Assembly: GCF_000364625.1 (NCBI RefSeq)
Contig: NZ_KB822604.1
Location: forward strand, 62,001-126,000
Source: Pseudomonas thermotolerans DSM 14292
GTDB lineage: Bacteria > Pseudomonadota > Gammaproteobacteria > Pseudomonadales > Pseudomonadaceae
Length of the DNA stretch: 64,000 nt
Direction of reading: 5' to 3'
Positions 24,484-32,227 of this stretch are shown here, piece after piece. Position numbers and translations under genes: made by a program. The notes below the pieces were generated by a model, which searched no databases, was not told the origin of the DNA, and worked only from the letters and a program-made list of their open reading frames with translations. The stretch's first letter is position 1, and each line of letters begins with the position of its first letter.

Positions 24484-24627
24484 CTGCGACGGCTGGCCGC
24501 AACGACGCCGCAAAGCCCACGCCAGACGGCTCCGCCGGCCGCCCGGAGCATTCCCCGATACACTTCCGCACTTTGCCAGCATGGGCCTGGCGCGGTAGGC
24601 TGCGCGTTCACTTTTCGCGCCGCGTCG

Positions 24628-25197
24628 ATGATGCTTCAAGAATTCCTGCAGGATTTCGGCTATTTCGCCCTGTTTCTCGGTACCTTCTTCGAGGGCGAGA
24701 CCATTCTGGTGCTGGCCGGCTTTCTGGCGTTCCGCGGCTACATGGACATCAACCTGGTGGTGGCCACCGCGTTCTGCGGCAGCTATGCCGGCGACCAGCT
24801 GTGGTACTACCTGGGCCGCCACAAGGGCCGCCAGATCCTCGCCCGCAAGCCGCGCTGGCAGGCGCTCGGCGACCGCGCGCTGCGCCACGTGCGCCGGCAC
24901 CCGGACCTCTGGGTGCTGATCTTCCGCTTCGTCTACGGCCTGCGCACGGTGATGCCGGTGGCCATCGGCATGTCCGGCTACCCGCCGCTGCGCTACCTGA
25001 TCCTCAACGGCATCGGCGCCATCGTCTGGGCCCTGGCCCTGGGCCTGGCCGCCTACCACTTCGGCACCGTGATGGAAGGCATCCTCGGCAGCGTGAAGAA
25101 GTACGAGCTGTGGGTGCTCGGCGGCCTGCTGGTGGTCGGCTGCCTGCTCTGGCTGCGCCGCTGGCTGAAGGCCCCGCGCCAGACCCCGCCGAACTGA
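24628..25197 (+). CDS. DedA family inner-membrane protein
   Basis: A 189-residue membrane protein of the DedA/SNARE-associated superfamily, whose members act in lipid-carrier (undecaprenyl phosphate) or phospholipid scrambling. Marks are ALFLGTFFEGETILVLAGFL (residues 15-34) with the conserved membrane-embedded Glu, the GDQLWYYLGRHKGRQIL segment, and FRFVYGLRTVMPVAIGMSGY with the conserved arginine (near residue 103). Two adjacent ATG codons (24628 and 24631) are possible. The ribosome site is weak for both. It lies 191 bp after the glycosyltransferase and converges on the sterol-desaturase-like gene. Confidence 0.88.
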   Translation: MMLQEFLQDFGYFALFLGTFFEGETILVLAGFLAFRGYMDINLVVATAFCGSYAGDQLWYYLGRHKGRQILARKPRWQALGDRALRHVRRHPDLWVLIFRFVYGLRTVMPVAIGMSGYPPLRYLILNGIGAIVWALALGLAAYHFGTVMEGILGSVKKYELWVLGGLLVVGCLLWLRRWLKAPRQTPPN

Positions 25198-25203
25198 GCC
25201 CCC

Positions 25204-26454
25204 TCAGAGACTACCCAGGCGGTCGCGGCGCCAGCCCTCCGCCAGGCGCGGCAGATAGATCCCCAGCAGACTGAGCAGGCCGTACAGGGCCAGCAGCGCC
25301 CAGGCCTCCGCCCCTGCCGGCAGCAACGCCAGCTGCTGGGCCAGCCATAGCACCGGCAGATTGAGCAGCAGGCGCGCCCACTCCAGCCCCAGGGCCGTGG
25401 GGCGGCTCTCCAGCCAGACACCGAGCACATGGAGGCCGAAGGCCATCCAGGCCCAGCCGAGCAGTTGCCCGGCCAGCGGCCAGTCCTCGGCCGCGGCCAT
25501 CAGCCAGGTGCCGCCGAGCAGATAGACCAGGAACTGCAGGGCGGCGTAGAGCTGCGCGGCACGCCCCAGGGGCACCTCGAACTTCTCGAAGCTGGCCGGG
25601 TCCGGCTTGGCCAGCGGGTAGCGGGCCGCCACGTCGGCTGGCCGCCAGCCGGTGGGCATGAACCAGATGCGCAGCCGATCCCACCAGGAGCCGGCGCGCC
25701 GGGCGTCCTGCCAGAGCAGCGCGTAGAACTGCAGGTTGGCCCACAGCGGGTTCCAGCTGCGCAGCGGAGTGGTCACCCCGTACACCGGCGGCTCCTCCGC
25801 CAGCTCCTCCTGAAAGGTGCCGAACAGACGGTCCCAGAGGATGAACACGCCGCCGTAGTTGCGGTCCAGGTACAGAGGATTGCGGGCATGGTGGACGCGA
25901 TGGTTGGAGGGCGTGATGAACAGCCACTCCAGCCAGCCGAGCTTGGGCACGTGACGGGTGTGCACCCAGAACTGGTAGAGCAGGTTGAACGCGGCGACGG
26001 TGAAGAACACCAACGGCGGCACCCCGGCGAGGGCCATCGGCAGATAGAAGATCCAGCCGAAGAGAAAACCGGTGCTGGTCTGCCGCAACGCGGTGCTGAG
26101 GTTGTACTCCTCGCTCTGGTGGTGCACCGAGTGGGCCGCCCAGAGCACGTTGCGCTCGTGCCCGAGGCGATGGTTCCAGTAGTAGCAGAAGTCGTAGAAC
26201 AGGAAGGCGAACCCCCAGACCCAGGGGCTGTCCGCGGGGAGCTCGAACAACCCCCAGTGGCGCCAGGCGAAGTCGTAGGTGAGCAGCCCGACCACCTTGG
26301 TGAGCAGCCCGCTGGTGGTGGACAGTACGCCCGCACCCAGGCTGCTGATGGCGTCGGCCAGGCGATAGCTGCGTACGCCGCGCCAGCGGTCGGCGAGCAG
26401 CTCGAGGCCGATCAGCAGAAAAAAGACAGGTACCGCGTAGAGGATGTAGTTCAT
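25204..26454 (-). CDS. Sterol desaturase/fatty acid hydroxylase family protein
   Basis: A 416-residue multi-span membrane di-iron oxygenase-like protein. The three histidine clusters of the superfamily are visible: HRLGHERN near residue 96, HSVHHQSEEYN near residue 108, and HRVHHARNPLYLDRNYGG near residue 185. The first 280 residues make up the catalytic domain. The last roughly 130 residues add several hydrophobic segments. The substrate is not known. Bacteria with such genes are not known to make sterols as a rule, so a lipid or alkyl ether substrate is more likely (inference). The ATG at 26452-26454 has GGATGTAG-like bases on the other strand only, and no strong ribosome site is seen. Confidence 0.88.
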   Translation of the reverse strand: MNYILYAVPVFFLLIGLELLADRWRGVRSYRLADAISSLGAGVLSTTSGLLTKVVGLLTYDFAWRHWGLFELPADSPWVWGFAFLFYDFCYYWNHRLGHERNVLWAAHSVHHQSEEYNLSTALRQTSTGFLFGWIFYLPMALAGVPPLVFFTVAAFNLLYQFWVHTRHVPKLGWLEWLFITPSNHRVHHARNPLYLDRNYGGVFILWDRLFGTFQEELAEEPPVYGVTTPLRSWNPLWANLQFYALLWQDARRAGSWWDRLRIWFMPTGWRPADVAARYPLAKPDPASFEKFEVPLGRAAQLYAALQFLVYLLGGTWLMAAAEDWPLAGQLLGWAWMAFGLHVLGVWLESRPTALGLEWARLLLNLPVLWLAQQLALLPAGAEAWALLALYGLLSLLGIYLPRLAEGWRRDRLGSL

Positions 26455-26702
26455 GGCGACAGCGTCCTCGGCCGGCTCCGGCGCCGGTCTTGTTGATCTC
26501 GTGCAGAGGATTCTAGCCTCGCCCGGCGTCAGGGCCGCGGCGCCAGGTGCCACACGCAGCGGCATTTGGCGACACGCGGACGGCCGGGCAGACGCCCGCG
26601 CGCTTGACCGCAATGCTCCGCTAGTGGTGCAGTAGCGATTCATGACGGGCCGGTCGCGCCATGTTCCCCTTGATCGGCCCCTTCCACGTTCAGGAGTTAT
26701 TC

Positions 26703-27365
26703 ATGACCAAGAAAGTCGCAGTGATCCTGTCCGGCTGCGGCGTCTTCGACGGCGCCGAGATTCACGAAAGCGTGATCACCCTGCTGCGCCTCGACCAACG
26801 CGGCGTCCAGGTGCAGTGCTTCGCGCCGAACGTCGCCCAGCTGCACGTGATCAACCACCTGACCGGCGAGGAGGCCCCGGAAAGCCGCAACGTTCTGGTC
26901 GAGTCCGCGCGCATCGCCCGCGGTAACGTCAAGGACGTGCGCGAAGCCAAGGTCGAGGATTTCGATGCCCTGATCATTCCCGGCGGCTTCGGCGCCGCCA
27001 AGAACCTTTCCGACTTCGCCCTCAAGGGTGCCGACTGCACCGTGCAGCCGGACGTGCTGGCCCTCGGCCAGGCCTTCGCCGCCGCCGGCAAGCCGATCGG
27101 TCTGATCTGCATCGCCCCCTCGCTGGCCGCGCGCTTCTACGGCGAAGGGGTGATCTGCACCATCGGCAACGACCCGGACACCGCCGCGGCCCTGGAGAAG
27201 ATGGGCGCGGTCCACGAGGAATGCGTGGTCGGCGACGTGGTCGAGGATGCCCAGCGCAAGCTGGTCACTACCCCCGCCTACATGCTGGCGCAATCGATCA
27301 GCGAGGCCGCCGCCGGCATCAACAAGCTGGTCGACCGGGTCCTGGAGCTGGCCGGCCACGCCTGA
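26703..27365 (+). CDS. elbB: ElbB, isoprenoid biosynthesis-associated glyoxalase
   Basis: A 220-residue class I glutamine amidotransferase-like (DJ-1/PfpI superfamily) protein. VILSGCGVFDGAEIHESVIT at residues 8-27 and the nucleophile-elbow segment LICIAPSLAARF near residue 138 with its cysteine are family marks. E. coli ElbB has glyoxalase activity with glyoxal. The isoprenoid link comes from genetic screens. The ATG at 26703 follows CAGGAG by six bases. It is separated by 128 bp from the downstream thioesterase gene on the same strand. Confidence 0.93.
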   Translation: MTKKVAVILSGCGVFDGAEIHESVITLLRLDQRGVQVQCFAPNVAQLHVINHLTGEEAPESRNVLVESARIARGNVKDVREAKVEDFDALIIPGGFGAAKNLSDFALKGADCTVQPDVLALGQAFAAAGKPIGLICIAPSLAARFYGEGVICTIGNDPDTAAALEKMGAVHEECVVGDVVEDAQRKLVTTPAYMLAQSISEAAAGINKLVDRVLELAGHA

Positions 27366-27493
27366 GCGCCGCCCTGCTCCGGCGCAGCCTGCCGGCGATC
27401 CGGCCAATCTGCGCGGCACTCCCGCCGCCCCTCTGGCCGCCGCCGGCACGCTTCGGCACCGTAGGGCCTCCCGTCCACGGATGCCCCTGCGCC

Positions 27494-27964
27494 ATGACCG
27501 ACACGCCCTTCGAACTGACCGACGAGCTGCGCCTGGCGATCTACCAGTTCTTCGAGCGCATTCCCTTCAATCGCCTGCTCGGCATCGAGATCGGCGAGCT
27601 GAGCGAGGAGCGGGTGACCATGCACCTGCCGATGAGGCCCGAGCTGGTCGGCAACTTCGTCCACGGCATCCTCCACGGCGGGGTGATCTCCGCGCTGCTG
27701 GACACCTGCGGCGGGGCCATGGCGCTGATCGGCGCCTTCGCCAACCACCGGCACCTGCCCAGCGCCGAACGCATGGCGCGGCTTACCAGACTGGGCACCA
27801 TCGACCTGCGCATCGACTACTTGCGCCCCGGGCGCGGCGCGCGCTTCACCGCCACCGCCCTGCCGCTGCGCGCCGGCAACAAGGTGGCAGTGGTACGCAT
27901 GGAGCTGCACGGCGACGATGGCACCCTGGTGGCGGTGGGCACCGGCACCTACTTGTGCGGCTGA
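27494..27964 (+). CDS. Hotdog-fold thioesterase family protein
   Basis: A 156-residue hotdog thioesterase of the PaaI/YigI type, expected to hydrolyse acyl- or aroyl-CoA. The core helix segment GNFVHGILHGGVISALLDTC (residues 54-73) carries the HGGV...D pattern that holds the catalytic acidic residue. The C-terminal strands include VAVVRMELHGDDGTLVAVGT. The substrate is not predictable. The ATG at 27494 is the first good start in frame. It converges on the 2OG-Fe(II) oxygenase gene 16 bp away. Confidence 0.88.
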   Translation: MTDTPFELTDELRLAIYQFFERIPFNRLLGIEIGELSEERVTMHLPMRPELVGNFVHGILHGGVISALLDTCGGAMALIGAFANHRHLPSAERMARLTRLGTIDLRIDYLRPGRGARFTATALPLRAGNKVAVVRMELHGDDGTLVAVGTGTYLCG

Positions 27965-27980
27965 GAGAAAGAGCGGGCGT

Positions 27981-28607
27981 CTAGAAGGCGCCGCGGCGAC
28001 GGAACCAGCCGGTCAGCGACAGGCGCTCGCGACTGGCCGGCAGCACCTCGTGGGGCAGGTCGGCGGACATGAACACCACCAGGCTGCCGCCGACGGGCAG
28101 GATATCCTTGCTGCACTCGGCGCCGCCCTCCTCCAGATACAGGCGCAGGGCGCCGCCGTGCTCGGGCTGCCAGTCTTCGTTGAGGTAGACCAGTGCGGTC
28201 ACGGTGCGCCGGTCGTCGTCGCGGAAACGATCCAGGTGACGGCGGTAGAAGGCCCCCTGCGGGTAGCAGGCGAAGTGGCACTCGAAATCCGCCAGGCCGA
28301 GGTAGAGGCTTTGGTTGAGGGTCTGGCGCAGCCCGTCCATCAGCGCCAGATAGCGGTCGCCGACCGCCGACTGGCCAGGCTCCAGCCACTGGATGCGGTC
28401 GCCACGGATGCCTTCCTGCACCTGCTGGCCGGCTCCGCGACCGATGGCGGCAGGGACCAGTTCGCCGCGGCGATAACGTTCACGGCACTCAGCGGCCAGT
28501 TCGCGGGTCTGATCCGCTGGCAGGAACAGATCCTGCCGCGACCAGCCGCGGACGGCGAGGTCGTCGACGATGCGATCGAACAGCGGATGGCAGGTGATGT
28601 CGGACAT
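27981..28607 (-). CDS. 2OG-Fe(II) oxygenase (prolyl 4-hydroxylase type)
   Basis: A 208-residue cytosolic dioxygenase with a jelly-roll fold using iron and 2-oxoglutarate. The iron ligands are His124 and Asp126 (in RRHLDRF) and His186 (in LPHEV), and Arg195 should bind the 2-oxoglutarate carboxylate. The C-terminal SLTGWFRRRG is the usual ending. The substrate is unknown, and protein prolyl or other side-chain hydroxylation is the family pattern. The ATG at 28605-28607 is chosen because the conserved part starts soon after. Divergent from the DUF2059-like gene over 85 bp. Confidence 0.88.
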   Translation of the reverse strand: MSDITCHPLFDRIVDDLAVRGWSRQDLFLPADQTRELAAECRERYRRGELVPAAIGRGAGQQVQEGIRGDRIQWLEPGQSAVGDRYLALMDGLRQTLNQSLYLGLADFECHFACYPQGAFYRRHLDRFRDDDRRTVTALVYLNEDWQPEHGGALRLYLEEGGAECSKDILPVGGSLVVFMSADLPHEVLPASRERLSLTGWFRRRGAF

Positions 28608-28692
28608 GGCGGCGATTCTAGCAGCGCGACCGGACACCTCGACAAGCCGCTGCGCCGCCGCAAGAATAGCCGCCTTCCTGACAGGAGTCCCT

Positions 28693-29463
28693 ATGCGCGT
28701 CCTTCTCGCTTGTCTGTTACTGCTGCTCGGCCTGCCCAGTCTGGCCGACGACCATAGCCAGCTCTACCAGGCCGCCGGCTGGCCGGAACAGCGCGCGCAT
28801 TTCATTTCCGCCCTGGAAGCCGCCCAGCAGCGCTACCGCAGCAGCCTGCCACCGGCGGTCTACCAGGCCCTGGTGGACAACAGCAACAAGCGCTTCGCGC
28901 CCCAGGCCGTGGACCAGCGCGCCCAGGCCAAGCTGCGCGCGCAGCTCGCCGATCCGGCCCCGGCGCTGGCGTTCTTCCGATCGCCCCTAGGCCGCAAGGT
29001 CGTCGCCGCCGAGGTCAAGGCCACCAGTCGCGAGGAACTGCTGAAGAACGCCAACGGCCTGCCGCGCATGCAGGCCGAGGCCACCCGACGCCTGCTGATC
29101 CGCCACCTGGCCCAGGCCCTGCCGGCCCGCGAGGCCGGGGCCGAGGTCAGCCTGGCGCTCGCCGGAGTGGCCGCCGACAGCCTCAGCCAGATGCTCCCCG
29201 GCCTGCTCGGCGGCGGCCAGGCGGCCCTCGGCATGCTGGAAAGCCAGCGCCAGCGGCTGATGGAACAGATCGGCGAGGACCTCGACAACACCCTGCTGTA
29301 CGTCTACCGCGAGCTCTCCGACCCGGAGCTGGAGGAGTTCGTCGAATTCGCCCAGTCCGCGGCCGGCCAGGCCTACTACCAGGCCGCCCTGGCCGCGGTG
29401 CGCGCCGGCCTGGCGGTGGGCCAGAGCAGCGAGCAGCTGGCCCCGGCCACGCCGAGCATCTGA
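28693..29463 (+). CDS. Periplasmic DUF2059-like protein
   Basis: A 256-residue exported protein. The signal peptide (MRVLLACLLLLLGLPSLA) is cut near residue 18. The mature part is helical and has two segments of the type seen in DUF2059 proteins: ALAFFRSPLGRKVVAAEV (residues 91-108) and ELEEFVEFAQSAAGQAYYQA in the C-terminal part. No catalytic motif is visible and the role is unknown. The ribosome site ACAGGAG lies 8 bases before the ATG. It ends 5 bp from the stop of the convergent hydrolase gene. Confidence 0.78.
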   Translation: MRVLLACLLLLLGLPSLADDHSQLYQAAGWPEQRAHFISALEAAQQRYRSSLPPAVYQALVDNSNKRFAPQAVDQRAQAKLRAQLADPAPALAFFRSPLGRKVVAAEVKATSREELLKNANGLPRMQAEATRRLLIRHLAQALPAREAGAEVSLALAGVAADSLSQMLPGLLGGGQAALGMLESQRQRLMEQIGEDLDNTLLYVYRELSDPELEEFVEFAQSAAGQAYYQAALAAVRAGLAVGQSSEQLAPATPSI

Positions 29464-29468
29464 CCCGC

Positions 29469-30395
29469 CTAAACCAGGCGCTCGCACAGGAAGTCCAGGT
29501 AGCGACGGCGCAGCGTCTCGCTCTCGTTGGCCAGGTGGTGGCGCGCCTCGGACAGCAGCAGCAGCTCGGGCTCGGCGAACTTGGCGCCGAGCACCTCCAG
29601 GTTGTGCCGCCAGTCCACCGTCATGTCCGCCTGGCCCTGGACGATCAGCGGCCGCCGTGGCCGCCCCGGCGCCGCCTCGATGCGTGGCACCCAGCGAGCC
29701 AGAGCGCCGACCCAGGCGGTGGGCAGAATCAGCGGCTGCAGCGGATCGCGCTGCACGAAGTCGAGGAACGCGGGGTCGGTGGAGTTGGCGCTGAAGCGCC
29801 GCGGGATGCTGCTGACGAAGGGCCGTAGCAACTGGTAGCTGAGCTTCGACCAGCCCCAGGCGCGCGGCCGGACCAAAGGCGCCAGCAGCACCGTCTCGGC
29901 CACCTCGGCGCGCACCGAGCCGTGCAGCAAGTAGTCGATCAGGATCGCCCCGCCGGTACTCTGCCCGCACAGATGCCAGGGCGCCGGCAGGCCCAGGGTG
30001 GCTGCCTGGGCGAGCAGACCTTCGAGCACCTGCTGGTACTCGGCGAAGTCGCCGATGCTGGCCCGCGGCCCGCTGGACAGGCCGTGCCCGGGCAGGTCGC
30101 AGGCGAGCACCGCGAAGCCCAGCTGCAGCGCCCAGCTGATCAGGTGCCGATAGAGGCCGACGTGGTCGTAGTAGCCGTGCTGCAGCAGCAGGGTGCCGCG
30201 CGGCTCGGCCGGCCACCAGGCCTGGGCGACGATCTGGTAGCCAGCGGCCGGGAACAGCCCCATGCGCGCCTCGGCGCCGGGGAACTCCAGGCCGTAGAAG
30301 GCCCGGTAGGCAGCCACCTGGGGCGGCTCGGCAGCCATTTCCGCCAGCGGGCGCAGGTGCAGACGCAAGAATTCGGGCGGGAAACGCTCGGGCAT
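29469..30395 (-). CDS. Alpha/beta hydrolase (monoacylglycerol lipase-like)
   Basis: A 308-residue alpha/beta hydrolase of the Hydrolase_4 group. LLLQHGYYDHVGLYRHLISW (residues 70-89) forms the oxyanion region. The nucleophile elbow GQSTGG near residue 143 contains the catalytic serine, and the C-terminal ARHHLANES supplies the catalytic histidine. No signal peptide is present. Lysophospholipase or monoacylglycerol lipase activity is the usual finding for this group, but the substrate is not certain. The ATG at 30393-30395 with GGAAGG five bases upstream is preferred over earlier starts. Divergent from the thioredoxin-like gene. Confidence 0.88.
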   Translation of the reverse strand: MPERFPPEFLRLHLRPLAEMAAEPPQVAAYRAFYGLEFPGAEARMGLFPAAGYQIVAQAWWPAEPRGTLLLQHGYYDHVGLYRHLISWALQLGFAVLACDLPGHGLSSGPRASIGDFAEYQQVLEGLLAQAATLGLPAPWHLCGQSTGGAILIDYLLHGSVRAEVAETVLLAPLVRPRAWGWSKLSYQLLRPFVSSIPRRFSANSTDPAFLDFVQRDPLQPLILPTAWVGALARWVPRIEAAPGRPRRPLIVQGQADMTVDWRHNLEVLGAKFAEPELLLLSEARHHLANESETLRRRYLDFLCERLV

Positions 30396-30512
30396 GGGAC
30401 CTTCCATCATCAGCGACCAGGCCCTGGCGCCAAACACGCCGGGGCCGCCGCCGATATTCAGCTGCGCGGCGCGGCATGGCAAGCTATGCGCCTCGCTCCC
30501 GACCGGTCCGCC

Positions 30513-31076
30513 ATGTCCCAGTCCCGCCGTCCGCTGCCGATCGCCGTCCTGCTCCTGCTGCTGGCCGTCGCCCTGTTCGCCGCCTGGCACTGGTACCAGG
30601 AGCGCTACCTGCGCCCCTTCGCCGACGCCGCCACCCTGTTCGACGGTCAGCAGCTGCGCCTGCCGACCGAGCTGGCCGGGCCGGGGCCGATCCGCCTGGT
30701 GCACTTCTGGGACCCGGCCTGCCCCTGCAACGTCGGCAACCAGCAGCACCTCGCCGAGCTGGTGGCGCGTTTCGCGCCGCGCGGCGTGGTCTTCTACGCG
30801 GTGCAGAAGCCTGGCAGCCGGGGCCACCTGCCTGCCGGCCTGAGCACCCTACAGGCGCTGGACGGCCTGCCCGGTGCCGAACGTCTGCCGGCCAGCCCGG
30901 CGGTGGGCATCTGGGACGGCGAGGGGCGCCTCGCCTACTTCGGCCCCTACAGCGAAGGCGCGGTGTGCAACTCGGCGAACAGCTTCATCGAGCCGGTGCT
31001 GGAAGCCCTGGCCGCGGGCCGCCCGGTCAGCGCCGCCAACACCTTGGCGAGCGGCTGCTTCTGTGCCTGGCGCTAA
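30513..31076 (+). CDS. Membrane-anchored thioredoxin-like protein with CxC motifs (DUF6436-like)
   Basis: A 187-residue protein with one N-terminal membrane segment (residues 8-24) and a periplasmic thioredoxin-like domain. Where thioredoxin has CxxC, this one has Cys70-Pro-Cys72 in FWDPACPCN. Ser-Pro129 is a plausible cis-proline. Further cysteines are Cys152 and a C-terminal pair Cys182-Phe-Cys184 three residues from the end. It fits the DUF6436 group from memory. Redox or metal binding is likely, but neither is shown. A start nine codons upstream is possible. It overlaps the convergent AraC-type gene by four bases. Confidence 0.8.
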   Translation: MSQSRRPLPIAVLLLLLAVALFAAWHWYQERYLRPFADAATLFDGQQLRLPTELAGPGPIRLVHFWDPACPCNVGNQQHLAELVARFAPRGVVFYAVQKPGSRGHLPAGLSTLQALDGLPGAERLPASPAVGIWDGEGRLAYFGPYSEGAVCNSANSFIEPVLEALAAGRPVSAANTLASGCFCAWR

Positions 31077-32110
31077 CCCGTGCCCGCCGGATCGCGCTGC
31101 CGGGCGCGGAAGCGCTCGGGGGTCTCGCCGTACCAGCGGCGGAAGGCCCGGTAGAACGGCGACAGCTCGGCGAAGCCGCAGGCCCGTGCCACCTCGCGGA
31201 TCGCCACGCCGCGGCGCAGCAGCTCCCGGGCACGCTGCTGGCGCACGCTCTCGCGCACCTGGCGCAGGCTGCTGCCCTGGGCGGCCAGGGCGCGCTGCAG
31301 GCCAGCCGCCGACATCCCCAGTTCCGCCGCGCAGGCGGCCAGCGAACAGTCGCCGCCGGCCAGGCGCACACCGAGCAGGTAGCGCAGACGGTTCAGCAGC
31401 TGGCTCTCCAGCAGGCCGTCCAGCTCGCGCCGGGCATGCGCGCTGAGCAGCGCATGCAGACCCGGATTGGCGGTGCGCGACGGCCGGCGCAGGAGCGCCG
31501 CGGGAAACAGTAGACAGTCATGGGCCTGGCCGAAGCACGGCAGCAGGCCGAACAGCCGGCGGTGCTCGGCGGTCCGCCGCGGCTGGGCATGCCGGAAGTG
31601 CAGACCACTCAGGCGGAACTCGCCATCGGTGAGGAAGCCCAGCAACTTGATCAGCAGCAGCGCCAGGCACTCCATCTGCTGACGCAGCGGCGGATGGCCC
31701 AGATAGTTGAGGTCGATCACCAGGCGCGCCTCGTCGTCCTCCACCTGCAGCCGGGCGAGCAGACCGCCGGAGAGGATGGCCTGGAAGCGCACCAGGCTGT
31801 CCAGCGCCTGCTGCAGGTCGCTGCTGGCCAGCATCAGGTAGCCGACCACGTCGAGCAGCCGCGGCTTCATCGCCTCACCGAGGTGCAGGCCGATGTCCGG
31901 GTCGCCGGTGATCTCCGGCAGCGCCTGCCAGAACAACGGCGCGCTGTCGTGTTCCAGGCGGGCGTCCACCGGCACCGCGGTGAGCCGGCGATGCTGGTAG
32001 ACGCGGCGGTATACCTCGGTGGGGTCCAGACCCTGCTCGGCCAGAGCCTCGTAGAGCTGGCGGCGCAAGGTGGCCGAGTGGGTCAGCGGCGAATCGTGGG
32101 CATCGTGCAT
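31073..32110 (-). CDS. AraC family transcriptional regulator (arabinose-binding-like N domain)
   Basis: A 345-residue regulator. The N-terminal two thirds match the ligand-binding domain found in OruR/ArgR-like AraC proteins (for example DIGLHLGEAMKPRLLDVVGYLMLAS near residue 72). The C-terminal 100 residues form two helix-turn-helix units (LAACAAELGMSAAGLQRALA and IREVARACGFAELSPFYRAFRRWYG type). The first of two ATG codons is used (32108-32110). It is divergent from the acylase gene hacB across 117 bp, which makes hacB a natural target. The ligand is unknown, and a lipid-like or amino-acid-like molecule is inference from the family. Confidence 0.87.
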   Translation of the reverse strand: MHDAHDSPLTHSATLRRQLYEALAEQGLDPTEVYRRVYQHRRLTAVPVDARLEHDSAPLFWQALPEITGDPDIGLHLGEAMKPRLLDVVGYLMLASSDLQQALDSLVRFQAILSGGLLARLQVEDDEARLVIDLNYLGHPPLRQQMECLALLLIKLLGFLTDGEFRLSGLHFRHAQPRRTAEHRRLFGLLPCFGQAHDCLLFPAALLRRPSRTANPGLHALLSAHARRELDGLLESQLLNRLRYLLGVRLAGGDCSLAACAAELGMSAAGLQRALAAQGSSLRQVRESVRQQRARELLRRGVAIREVARACGFAELSPFYRAFRRWYGETPERFRARQRDPAGTG

Positions 32111-32227
32111 GGCTGGCTCCGGCGTTGACCAAAGACTTACAGCCCTGATGTGGCAGGTCAATGCCCGCGCCAGAACGGCTGCGCAGAATCCCGCCCACGA
32201 CAAGAACGAACAAGGAGTCCTTCGCCG

